Position numbers and translations under genes: made by a program. Positions 22,314 to 35,244 of a stretch of DNA of 64,000 bases are shown piece by piece. Positions within the stretch are counted from its first letter, which is position 1, and every line of letters begins with the position of its first letter. The stretch is from Glycine soja (lineage: Eukaryota; Streptophyta; Magnoliopsida; Fabales; Fabaceae), in NCBI RefSeq assembly GCF_004193775.1, contig NC_041012.1:12855223-12919222 (forward strand), read 5' to 3'. The notes below the pieces were generated by a model. It searched no databases, had not been told where the DNA came from, and was given only the letters and a program-made list of their open reading frames with translations.

Positions 22314-25300
22314 CTGTCAACCAAACAAAGTAGAAAGTTTGCTTCAGCGAAATTACTTTTAAACTAGCATTGGAACCTGTGCAATACACAGTTTTTTAGT
22401 AAATGAAAGAGTATGAAAAATAAATAATAAAATAACATATTTCAATTTTTTAAAAACAAAAATAAAATACATTAAAAAAACAAGGTGTAAACTGTCCCGC
22501 CGTACACGTGGCGAAGACTGGACAGTTTTTATATATAGATTACAACAAGCAAAATCTGTTAATCTTGGCATATTTTCTCTATTCATTAATAGCTGTTAAA
22601 AGTTCAAGGCTCTATGTAAGGAAATTTGTTACATAATTAAGTAGAAGTGAAGGAAACTCATCAACATGACAGCAAGGAGTAGTTCATTTTCCAACCAGAG
22701 TTATTACACCAAATTTTCAACCTAAAACCCAGACTCATAAGTTCAACCACTTGCCAAGCATTCCAATTGAATTTGGACCAAACAAGCAGCACAGAGCTAG
22801 GATAAATACAACCGTGAGACCATGCCAAGTTCAAGGCAATCATACTTTTATCTTACAAAACATTATCGAGAAATATAATATCCATTCTGAAGCAGATATA
22901 AACTATATAAACAAAGGCGGAAGGGCCAAGAGAAGACAAGAAATAGGCAATACCTGAAAGACGAAGTTTTATTCAACTGGAGACGTGAAGTAGGGATTAT
23001 CTTGAAAGGGGACACATGCAAACATGTAAAAATGATGGAAGGGGAATAACACTAATATCTCCCTTACGTACAGGAGAATATTCGAGGAAGACAAATCAAC
23101 AGTATAACCCTAGTCATAATTTGTGCCTTTGAACGGCCTTTCTAGCCATTTAGACTAACCTTGATGATAAAGACCTAGGCAACAGCCAACTACAGATGTC
23201 CTAGGAGGAGAGGGAACAAGAGCCCAAAAGTGGTTGGATTCTAGGGTTGCCATCCCATCAATCATAACCTGTTGTCATCCTGAATGTAAAAGTGCTTCCT
23301 AAATAATAATCTACACAACTATAAAGGGGGTGAGAGTTGAGTAAAAACTGCACCTTTATGTAGGTCTATAGGCTGGCCAACAAAGAACTCAAGCAGGGTC
23401 GTAGTGGGTGGACAGACCAGAACAAGAGATAACTCAAAGGGCTTGACTTTTGACTTGAGTATGGGATTCTAGTGTGAGGTTTATAAGGCCTTGGGGCTCT
23501 CCAACTACAACAACTAGCTTTTGTGGTATGGCTTTCCCAAGGTTCTTATCAATGTTATCAATGGCGGATGGAGGAACATGACAGAAGGCCTAAGAAGTGA
23601 AGGTGCTAACACATGAGACCAAGGAAGGAAGGACAAGTGGAGTAAGGCATGGAATAGGCAACACCAAAAGACAAAGTCGGATTCCTTCAAAGAAGTGAAT
23701 CAGCAATATCATAAAAAAGAGGTGACATTTCCTGACATGTAGAAACAAAGGGTGAAAGGGATATAACACTTTATCGCTTTTGGGCACAAGTATAATTGAG
23801 GAAGAAATACTTAATAGCACGTGGAAATAATTTATCAAAGCTAAGAGCAACATCACAAACAGTACCAAAGGTGTGAGGAAGAACAAGAAATAGGAGCCAT
23901 TTAGGAAATAAGAGGGAGTAAAATACTTTATTGATAGCAGAGGACAACATTTGATTTATGAAGAGAAACCTTTAGTGAAAACATCCACCCGAAACATTTT
24001 AAATGTGCATGGGCAGGCAATAAAACATGCAGTTTAAATAATATACCGGTATTTTTCACTTGGCAGTTCCATTTTGTTGAGGAGTGTGATGGTTGGAAGT
24101 TTTGAGTTATGCTATTAGTATCCATAAAAGAATTAAGGATGATGAAAAGTACTCTTCAACATTATGTTAGAATCCAATTGTAAGGCAAAGGACTTAAGTA
24201 TGACATTGGAAGTATGGAATTATACCTAGGGTTTACAAGGCTTTGGGTTCTCCGACTTTTATAGTATGGTTCTCTCAAGGTTTTTGCTAATTGGTATCAA
24301 AGACTTTCACTTTCACTATGTCTCAGTTGCAAAAGAGTGACGCAAGTGGTGATGCCAACATTCAGTATTTGCTCAGGATTAGTCTAAATAGAAGTCGGTG
24401 TCTTTACTAGAATGAATAGGGAAGAAATCCCCAATTTACATCAAAGAACACACACTGCCAAAATTCGAGGGTCTACGCCTCCCAATGCCAAAGGCTGTGA
24501 CACTTCTCAACAACATACCCCCCTCTCTCAATCCTTTCTCCTATTTATAGGAAATGTGCCTTGTTTCTTATTATTCAACCGCCTAATTACAACAAACTAA
24601 TTGAATCTAACAATTAACTAACTCATTGAAAGTATGGTCTAGTTAAAAACACATTATCGTTGTGCAAGTGTTTGCTATCGAGTTAAAAACACAAATTTTA
24701 TCATCTTTTCACATCATGTCAATAGAATGCAGAAGCTACAAGGGGAAGAAAAGTTTAGAATTTCATTGTAAGTTTCCAAACACAGCCAAATAACTATGTT
24801 TATTATTGAGAAAATCCAACTATTTCTAGAGAACTCACCAATGAAAGTATAACATGGTATCTGTCAGATTTCATTATTTATCATTAGATAAATATCAGAG
24901 ATTTTATTCCTTATTACTGAGTAATTGATTGATTCTATGGAATAAATACTGATTTTGTTTATCCTAAATTACAAATAAAGCTTAGTGTGGTCATCAGAGA
25001 TTTTGTTTACACCTTTGTTGATGCCTGTCTCACAAACAGCAGCTGGCCACCGTTCACCGCTGTCATGCCCTCCGTTCTCTGGCACCACCCACCCCCTAGA
25101 GTTAGGTATAGGTAGAAACTGATATTGAGTGGATGAGGTTGGGTGACTAGGGGAGGAGGGAGACTCAAACAAGGTAGTATATGGGAATTCTGACTCATTG
25201 AAGAGGACATCCTTTGAAATGTATATTCCGCCAGAAGGAGACAGACATTTGTAACCTTTACGAGAGGAAGAATATCCCAAGAAAAGACACTCATGGGATC

Positions 25301-28300
25301 TAAAGTCTAGTTTGTGGGTATTATAGGGTCTGGGCAAGGGAAAACATGCACAACCAAAGGTTTTTAAGAAGGTATAGTCAGGGTGTTTGTGAAACAACAT
25401 GTGATAGGGAACAGAAAAATTTAGAGATGCTGTAGGTAGTCTGTTTATCAGATAAACAGCAGTGCAGAAAGCAAAATCCCCAAATTTCAAAGGTAAGGAC
25501 GGATGATGTAGCAAGGTGAGGCCAAGTTCAACAATGTGTCAGTGTTTTCTGTCCACCACCTCATTTTGATGATGCGTGTGGGGACATATAAGTCTGTGTT
25601 GAATACCACAGTTGGCTAAAAAGGATGTCAAGGGTCTAAACTCCCCCCCACCCCAAATCAGTTTGAAGACTTTTGATTTTAGTATTGAACTGTAATTCAG
25701 CCATGATTTTAAACTTTTGGAAGACAGTAAAAGTTTCAACTTGACTCTTTAGGAGATAAATCCAAGTGAAACAAGAGAAGGCATCAACAAAGGTTATATA
25801 ATACAGAAACTCATTAGTGGAGGGAACATAAGAGGGTCCCCACAGATCACTATAGATTAATTCAAGAGGAGAAGTAAAGACAGATTTAGAGAGAGTAGAA
25901 GGAAGTCTACGAGACTTGTCTACTGCACAAGCTGAACAAAAACCCATCAAGTTTTTATTAGATGTGGGTATTTTACAATGTTGAAGAACAAGTTGAAGTG
26001 CATGATGATTGGGATGGCCAAGTCTATCATGCCAAAGAGATCTAATTCTATTACATGGATTTACAATGAGATTTTCAGAGCTACTTTTACATGAATTAAC
26101 AGAGGTATTTTCTGAACTGGAAACACAGGCAAAACCAGAAGGAGCAGCAGAAGAGTGCTGAAACTGAATCTGTCAAGACCATCAGGTCCAACATTGCCTT
26201 GAAGCAAGACTTCATTGGTAACCTGAGATTTCACAGCACAATGATTAGAGTGGAATTCAAAAAAAGACACCACTGTCCTTAGTAAATTGGTTAACACTAA
26301 TAAGATTTTTAGAAATTGTAGGACCATGTAATAGATGTTTCAGAGATAAAGAAACATTAGAATTGTAAGGGGAAATGAAAGAAGAAGAACCAGTGGAAAT
26401 GATAGGCAAACATTGATAATTCCCAATAAAGATTTGCTCAGGGCCCTCAAATGGTTCAAGTTGTTGAATATTCTGAGATTCTCCAGTCACATGAAAGGAG
26501 GCTCCTGAATCAGGTTATTCAATTAGTGGATGTTGAAGCTGGTTGAGAAGCTGTGTTTGTCAACATGGCACTAGGATTTGAGTTAGTACCAGACTTGTAG
26601 TTGCTATTAGTCCACACATTGGAAGGTTGATTTTCACCACTTGACTGCCCCGAATTAGGGTTATTCTGACCAGATGAAAAATTGTTCTGAGAATGAGGTC
26701 CATAGTTAGAAGAGGTTGGATCATGAAGAACAAGAGATGAACTAGGTTGATAGTTTGTTTCAAACCAATAATGGCACACATAGGCAGTGTGACCATACTT
26801 GTAACAGTTGAAATTGGAAGTTCACGAAGCAGCTGCCTCCACGACCTCAGCCACTGCCACCACTAGCACCGACGCCGCCGCGGTGATCACCACTGGCACA
26901 GCCACAGCTAGAGCCACCGCGGAAGTTAGAGAAACTCAAAGGATCTTGATGCGAGTACAACTTATTGGTTGTTTGCAAGTGCGTGAAGTTGATCGAGGGA
27001 GATTCAGCAAGTGACTGCTCAGACGCGCTACATGAGCAAGAAGCAAAGCTTCAACCTGCTCAAGAGGTTGAGTTTCAAATTTGCTCTCGATAATCGCTAT
27101 GACTGAGTGATACTCCGAGGAGAGACCTTCAAGGATCATGCTGACATGCTCTTGAAGCATGATAGGACTTCCAACAGAGGCTAGGGAATCAGCAATCACG
27201 CGAAGATGAGATAGGAACTCGCGCATTGATTTAGTTCCAAGAGTCGTCGAACGAAGCTGAGTTCGAAGTTGACGCGTTGTGGCCTTTGTCTGGTTGTGAA
27301 AATACTTGTGAATGCACTCCCAAACTTCATAGGAATGAACACAACCAAGCATTCATGATAAAATTGGTGTGGAGAGAGTTGATTGGAGCCAAGTCACAAG
27401 AACTTGATCTTGTTGCTCCCAAATCTCATACGCTGGCTTCTGACAAAAATCGCAGCAGAATTTGGGGATTTGCCACAAATCGTTGAAGACGATGTGATTT
27501 AATCACTGGCTCCACCTGTTGTCGCCAAAGAGGAAAGGTAGAATCATTGAGTTTGTGTGCTATGGAGTTAGGAAAAGAAGAAAGATATGCATTCTATTGT
27601 ATCGATCTAACCAAGCTCTGGATACCATATTAGAAACGGAGCAGTATATAAAAGAAGATAAGAAAGAGTTTGAGACATAAAAACATGAGAGTGAAGAAAG
27701 GAGAAATATATTTGGCCACTGAATATTGTGTCAGAGAGTTATATATAGAACAGTTACTGCAACTGTTTGTAACAAACTTCTAACTAATTAGGAGGACTAA
27801 CAAACTTCTTAACTAACTCCCTTTAACTAAGAGTGCAGTTGAATACTACAACTCTTATGTACATACTCTAATCAAACTAACCCTTGCTCTTGATTTTTCT
27901 GTCCTATTTGTTGATAAATAATAGGAAATATGTAAAGTAAATCCCATGATTTTGGGATTAGGTTACATATTTGCAGCAAGTTCTTAAATCTAAAGATGGT
28001 ATCAAAGATTAGGTCACCCTCTGAGCTAGCTTTTAGGGTTGATTTAGGCTCAAACCCAAGTTCTAAGATGGTATCAAAATTTATCCTAGATCCATTAAAC
28101 GGGTCACCTACCATGTCATTCACACACCAAACCCAATAGTGTTGGGCATGTGTTGAGAAAAACTCAAGTTCCACATTGACTAGAGATAAGACCACAATAG
28201 AATATATAAGTGGGAGACAACCATCACCCTTTGAGCTAACTTTTGGGGTTGAGTTAGGTCCAAATTCACATTTTAAGGACTAAAAACATAAATCATAAAA

Positions 28301-31300
28301 AAGTTTAGGGACTAAAAAAATAGTAAACTCTAGATCTAAATATGCACAAGTAATCAACAAAGATAAGGAAATAACAGACGGAGAAAGCTCAACGGATCTC
28401 AACAATTACAAGTTGAGCTACGCCCAATCCCCTAATTAAGCTAATGCCTTGGTTGGGTCTAGTAAATATGAATTAAATTATTATTTATTATAGCTACCCA
28501 TTCATCCATGATAAGAATGTTTAAAGTAAAGTAAAAAAGTTAACATTTTTCACAATGCCATTTTATGGGTTAACTCTTGAAAACTTTCATCTAAACCTAC
28601 GCAATGAGAGATGTGATTCTGCCAACAGAATAATTACCTGAGATCGGAAGAGAGATGTTTCTCTTTTAGGGAGTTCTCCAAGGATATCTTTTAAACCTAA
28701 CATAAAAACAAGCCAAATCATCAAAAGCACACGGTCCAATCACCAACTTATCTCATTGGTTGGCAACATCTTTTCCTTAAAAAAGAAATTACAATATTAT
28801 GCATACCCCCTGCTCGTATTTCAATTTTATATGCTGATTGAATCACGTTACGGATCTGCTTTCCTGCATGTCTGTTATAAATTATAATATTTATAAATAA
28901 TTGTTATCAATGCATAAATAGAAAATCAATGTTATGGCTCTTCATTCGTAAGTTGCAAACCTGAGTTTTGTCCTTCCATGTAAGAATTGCTCTTCTGCAT
29001 GTAATGCACTCTTCTGAAAACAATAAGTATGACAAGTACCGTGAATATTTGAATAGCAATAGCAATCGGAAAGGGGTTTTCTCAAATTCATAGTATGTCA
29101 ACCCAATGACATAAAAAGGCAACTGTAAAGTCACACTCCCTGTAACAAACTTTAAATGTAATGCCTTTGTTATGTAGTTATAAAAATACCATCATTTATC
29201 TACGTCAAAGTAATAGGTCAATGAGTTACTACTTATAACAGTATTTTTAACTGTTGTGTTGTGTGTCAAAGTAGACCACACCTCATGTTATTTATAATAT
29301 GAAGAAGGAGTCAATATTGATTACAAGATCAATCAATTACTAATTAATAGGAAATAGAATATTCCAATAATAAATATAATTTTAGGAATAATATTAAGAC
29401 AGAATCTCACACTTCCTCAAGCTATAGCATATTTGTGACATGAACCAAGCTTGTTACTAATGTGGTAAACCCAATAGAAACTAAAGGTGCTTTGAGTCAT
29501 GTTGCGCCGAATAAACATGGCTCGGCGGTAGCCAACGAAGCCTGCAATGACGATGGAGACCAGTGTGACTCTCGCCAAAGATGCACCATGCGTTGTGTGC
29601 ATGAACTTCACTTGCAAGGGCCCTCGTGGGTGGGGCCATGTGTGGCAGTGTTTTGAGTTGGCTACACACGTAGATGGCGTAGTGGTCTACGCCATGCGTT
29701 GTGTGCATGAACTTCACTTGCAAGGGCCCTCGTGGGTGGGGCCATGTGTGGCAGTGTTTTGAGTTGGCTACATACGTAGATGGCGTAGTGGTCTTCAGCA
29801 ATGGCGACGGGTATTGATCACCCGTGAAAAAAGCAAAAAGATCCACCGAGGATGCCTTGAGACAGAGGGAGAGAAGATTAGTGTGACGCCAGAGATGCAT
29901 CATGAGTCATGTGCGTGAACTTCACGTGCCATGACCCTACAAGGGGTCATGTGTGACGGTGTTTTGAGTTGGCTGTGCACTTGGACGACGTGGTGGTCTT
30001 TGGAAAAATCATTGGTGCAAAACAACAAGAGGGCAGCGTGGTGGCTGCCAAACAAGCCCAATAGTAGGCACGAGTATTGTTCACCCACAAAGAAACCTAC
30101 ATGACATTTTTAAAATTTAAAAATTAAAATACAATTTTTTGGGGATCAAAAATCGCCAAAAATTGCATAAAATATAATAAAAAAATATCAAAATACAATT
30201 TTTGACGGTTAACAACCACCAAAATTGCAAAAAATTACTGAATGGAACCCCTTTTCTCAGATCCAGAAAGAAACAAACGAGCACAACAAGGAAATGCAAC
30301 AAGAAACATGAGAGCACAACAATGAAATCTACAACATAATCTCTAAGGAAGATACTCGACCCCTAATCCAATTTCTGAATTGGTCGGTAATTTCTGAAAC
30401 TTTTTTGCGAGCATAATTGGTTGGCAATTTCTGAAACTTTTTCACTGGTAATCGATTGCATGACAATTGTAATCGATTACACAGTCATATCTTTGAAGGG
30501 TTGTGACTTTTCAATAGTTTTTCTGAAATCTCTTCGCTGGTAATTGATTACATGACTCATGTAATCGATTACACAGATCAAAATTCAAATAATGTTGTGC
30601 CGTTAGTTCATCAGTTCAAAATTTTCAATATGTCATTTTCACAAATTCTTTGGCAATCGATTATCAGTTCAAAAAGAGATTTCTGAACTGATTTAACTTT
30701 AATGAAAGAATTTTGACGGTAAAGATTTCTGAACCTGGTAATCGATTACCAAGAATCTCTTTTTGTTTGCTATAGTTTGGCCTCAAAATCTTTACTGCAA
30801 AATTCTTTTATTAAAGTTAAATCAGTTCAGAAATCTCTTTTTGAACTGATAATCGATTACCAAGTTTGTGTAATCGATTACCAGAGTTTGTGAAAATGGC
30901 ATATTGAAAATTTTGAATTGATGAACCAACGACACAAAATCATTTGAATTTTGATCCATGTAATCAATTACAAGAGTCATGTAATCGATTACCAGCAAAG
31001 AGATTTCAGAAAAATTATTGAAAAGTCATAACCCTTCAAAGATATGACTGTGTAATCGATTACAAGTGTCATGTAATCGATTACTAGTAAAAAAGTTTTA
31101 GAAAATCTTTTAAAAAGACACATTTCTTCAAACTATTTTGAATAGGCACAATGGACCTATATATATTATATATATATATATATATATGTTCTCAGAGAAC
31201 TTAACTTTCAAAACCTCTGTAAACATCTTTGGCCAAACTCTTGCAAATTATTGAGAATTCTTCTATAAACTTCAAGTTGTATCATCTGCTCTAAAAGAGA

Positions 31301-34300
31301 GAAATCATTTTGTTCATCTTATAAAACTCAGTTGTAATCAAGAGATTGTTTGTCTCTTGGCGTGTGAGAAACTCGAACCCAAAGGTGAGGGATCCCAAGG
31401 TGTGTCCAAAGATTGTAAAAGATTTACAAGGATAGTGGAAAATCTCAAGTGGATTACTTGAGGATTGGATGTAGGCACAAGAAGTGGCCGAACCAATATA
31501 AATCGAGTTTGCAATTCTCTCTTCCCTTATCTCGTTTATTTTATTGCAATTTACTTTGTCTTTCACATTTAAATAACATTGTTAAATTGATTACTGCTTC
31601 TTCTTCTACATTCTAAATCTATCACATATCATTTTAAAGGGATTAAAACTTGTTAGTCGAAAAAATTTCAAGACTTAATTCCCCCCCCCCCCCCCCCACT
31701 CCTTAAGTTTTTTTTTTATCGGCAAAAATAATATTGTATTTATATAAAATGAAGTACCAGGGGTACTGATATACACACATAAAGTATACCTTACTGTTGG
31801 TTCCACAGTCAGACAAACATAGTCTAAAGGAGAACCAAAGTAAGGATATAATTAAAATTTACATGTGTTGCTCTGCAAACTGTTCTAGCCTCTACTGATA
31901 CAAAAACCTTGACTAATACTACTTGACCATTGGTTAAAATGGATTGTGAAATCTTTCTCAAAACCCCTTAGTCAAGTCCAAATGAGGAATGTAGCATCTT
32001 CAAACAATTTATTAGCATTAAAGGTTGCATTAGAGAACATTATACTGTTTCGGAGCTTCCAAATAGACCATGTTAAAGCTAACCACCAACAGTGCCATCT
32101 CTTGAGCCTTACACCATCAACTTGAACACCTATGTGTTGAAGAAAATGTTGTTGTGGAATTATTGGAAAAGCACCTTTTATATTCAGCCATGACATGGTT
32201 TCCCACCAAATAGGTTGGATTTTGCTGCAATGGGAGAATAAATGTGATGCACCCTCCTCTGCATTTCTGCAAAAAGGACAAAGCGTATCTGTGAGCTACA
32301 CTTGTCTCCTCTGCAGATTTTTTCTGGTAGGCAGTCTGTCTCTAAGTAGCCTCCACGCAAAGACTGCTATTCTATTCGGAATCTTTAATCTCCACAATTC
32401 CACAAAGCACTCCTCTTGACTTCCCGCAGCTGCCTCCTCCTCTAACATTTGATATGCGTTACGTGTTGAATATTGGCTTGTTGGGTCTGCAGTCCACTCC
32501 CCCTCATCAGATCCTTGTTACTGAATAACCTTACCTTCAACCTCTCTTAGAAAATTGACAGCCAAGTCAATTTCAGTGTCAAACAGTGGCCTTCTCTAGG
32601 TGAAATTCCACTCCCATCCTATGTTTTTATGACTTCCCATCTGTCGAACAAGCTGATGTTGTTGTGATGATATCACGTAAAGTCTAGGATATTTTCCTGC
32701 CAATGTATCCTCCCCACCTAACCACCTATCCTCCCAGAATTTGATTTTATCTCCACTTCGAACCCTCCATTTCATCCCATTTTGGATAAGTTGCCCCTGG
32801 TGTGAATGAAGGAGAACCTTTTTTAGATCTCTCCACCAAATTGATTCATGAGCTGCTTAAGTTGCATTTATCAAACCCCTTCATCCACCATATTTGGATT
32901 CTAATACCCTAGCCCATAGTTCTTGGTTTTGCATGAGATTCCACTTCCATTTGTCGAGCAATGCAAGGTTAAAATTGCTGATGTCCTTGATGCCCAGGCC
33001 TCCCTTTTCTTTTGGTAAGCACACTACGTCCCAACTGATCCATGGAATCTTATTTTGGTCAGCTGCACCTCCCCACAGGAATCGATGTTGTATTCTCACC
33101 AGCCTATCCACCATTGCTTTAGGTACCCTGAAAAAAGAAAAGTAGATAGGATCGATGTTAGGACTGATTGTATTAGTGTCACTCTCCCCCCGAAGGATAT
33201 GTGTCTCTGTTTTCACTTTGCTAACTTTCGCTCACATTTCTGAATAATGGAATCCCACATGTGTTGTCGCCTTGGGTTGGCCCTTATAGGTATACCCAGG
33301 TAAACAAGAGGAAAAGTCAGCAATCCACAATTCAAATATTTGGCTGCTTGTTGCTTCCATTGATCTATTTCACCAAAAGCTCCAAAGCATCTCTTTGCAA
33401 AATTTATTTTTAGGCCTGACACAAGTTCAAACGTCCTCAGAATAGTTTTAATTTCTTTAACATTCTCCATAGTTGTCTCCCCAAAAAAGATTTCGTCATT
33501 TGCAATGGGGCCACACTTGTTCAACATGGGCTAGATGGGGGTAGGGTTTGTCTGGGTTCAAATTGAGCTAGGGTTCAGGTGAGCACGAAGGGGATTATGG
33601 TTGATCTTGGAGGGGGAGGAGGTTGGGCCAGGCGTCGTCGTTGTCGGGAGGGTGGCATATGAAAGTTTGGATCTAGGCAATGGTGGTATTGGAGGTGGGT
33701 GATGGATTTGAGGGGCTCGTTGTGGAGGGAGAGGAAAGGAGGAAGGAATGGAGGGTGGAGCGGGCAAGGGGAAGGGGAGAGGAGAGGCCAAAGGAAGGAG
33801 TAGGTGGCATGGAGGGAGTTAGTGGAGAGGGTGAATTGGAAGGGAAGGGAGAAATGGCTTGACACGTGTTGCATAACCCACTACCACGTAGGTTCAGTAA
33901 GACCAAGCCTCACTCCAAGCAAAAAAACCACACATTTTGATATTGTGGGGACGAAAAATGTACAAAAAATCTTCCAGGGATGAAAAGCATACTTTGGATA
34001 TTTTACAAGGATGAAAAACATTTTAGCCTATTAAATATTAACGAGTAGTTAATAATTCAAATGTTTGTTTACAAATGTTGTACACTCATATTTTTATATA
34101 CAATTTTCTTAACATACCTTGATTGTGTGGTATCTTCGCTTTTAAGAACCCCCCAAATCCATATTGTATCATATATCATATTATGTATCTCGGATTCCTA
34201 GGGCAAACTTCCATGCTGCCAAATTATATACCTTTTGATAAAATATAGAATTTGTGGCCTGTTATAGAGAAAAATATTGAGAAATGATACTGATATTATT

Positions 34301-35212
34301 GAGTCTGAAAATTAGTTACAAAGTTAGTTATAAAAGAGGTAATTATAGACCTCTAGGCCTTCAGCCTAAGCACAAAACAAAATAAGAGAATTTTGTTTAA
34401 CAGGATAATTGAATAACAGAATTCAGTTTATAACAGGATTCAGTTAGTAAACTAACATCCTGATACAAGTGTAGTGCTGTTAGCTTGCTAACAGCCCTTG
34501 CAAACTGTTTTACAGTTATTTACATATACTCTAATACCCCCCCTCAAACTTAAGGGGAAGATTTTTCAGAGAAAAAACTCTTCACATTGTGTTTGTCCCT
34601 TAGAACCTAAAAAGAAAGTGGCTTGGTTAAAACATCTGCCCACTGAGCCAAAGATGGAATATGCAAGACTGAAAGCTGCTTAGCCAGAACCTTCTCCCTC
34701 ACAAAAAAGACATCAATTTCCATATGTTTCGTGCAACTGTGGAACACTGGATTATGAACAATGGGTACAGCACTTTGATTATCACAATAAAGAGCGGGAG
34801 TATTGAAGGAAACGTGTAATTTTGTTAAAAGAGCTTGAATCCAAGTTATTCAATAGAGGTTTGAGCCAAGCTACGATATTCAGCTTCAATACTGGACCTA
34901 GCTGTGACTTTCTGCTTGTGAGACCACCAGGATATCAAGTTGGAGCCAAGAAAGATGGCAGCCCCTGAAGTAGAACACCTATCATCTACATCTAATGCCC
35001 AATCAGCATCACAAAAAGCATAAAGAGCCAAAGGTTTCATCATGGAAGCAAGCTGAAGAAGTAAACCACGAGACAAGGTACCCTTGAGATATCTCAAGAT
35101 CCTTTTAACCAATGTTGTTAATGACGGATGGCGGTTCATGGCGGAAAGCCAAAAATCAACCATAAAAATATGGCAGATGGCGTAACGGAAAATGGCAGAC
35201 ATCATGGCGAAC

Positions 35213-35244
<32 letters not shown>

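Larger units (their letters stand above)
25010..27874 (-). mobile_element. Truncated Ty1/copia element E in intron 8
   Basis: On the minus strand: LTR about 27874-27631, primer site TGGTATCCAGAGC, gag, zinc and linker region, protease neighbourhood and integrase. The element stops about 25010-25060, before RT, so RT, RNase H and the 3' LTR are gone. It has many frameshifts. It belongs to the same lineage as element D at 34260-39619, judged by its gag start and integrase motifs, and lies in the same direction as the host gene. Confidence 0.8.
30086..34035. mobile_element. Split copy of the MULE-like family of 18592-19708
   Basis: 30086-30320 resembles 18740-18900 (AATACAATTTTTTGGGGATC and CACCAAAATTGCAAAAAATT). 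33530-34035 resembles the other half, ending TTGTAAAATATCC/TTTTCATCCTTG in complement like the left end at 18592. The LTR-like region and LINE F lie between the halves. No left terminus or target duplication was found. Confidence 0.45.

Noticed and set aside
28638..28655. AGATCGGAAGAG, identical to the core of a common sequencing adapter
   Set aside because: It lies inside exon 8 and encodes part of the conserved LFRSQ segment on the minus strand. The next base differs from the adapter. It is coincidence, not contamination.
29462..29903. Frames of 64-140 codons on both strands with repeated [13 protein letters not shown] segments
   Set aside because: Explained by the 106-bp tandem repeat. 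Frames exist on both strands because of composition.
30428..31105. CRISPR-like array of regularly recurring GTAATCGATTAC
   Set aside because: Spacing is irregular, the motif is palindromic, and the two halves are inverted copies. The setting is plant nuclear DNA.
31681..31697. Run of 17 C as a possible assembly gap filler
   Set aside because: Similar though shorter C-runs occur in this LTR family's end context (TTAATTCCCCCC). Its length may be uncertain but the run is probably real.
33558..33906. Pro/Ser-rich minus-strand frames and a Gly/Glu-rich plus-strand frame
   Set aside because: Low-complexity purine/pyrimidine strand bias inside the MULE-like interior. No domain or splice context.
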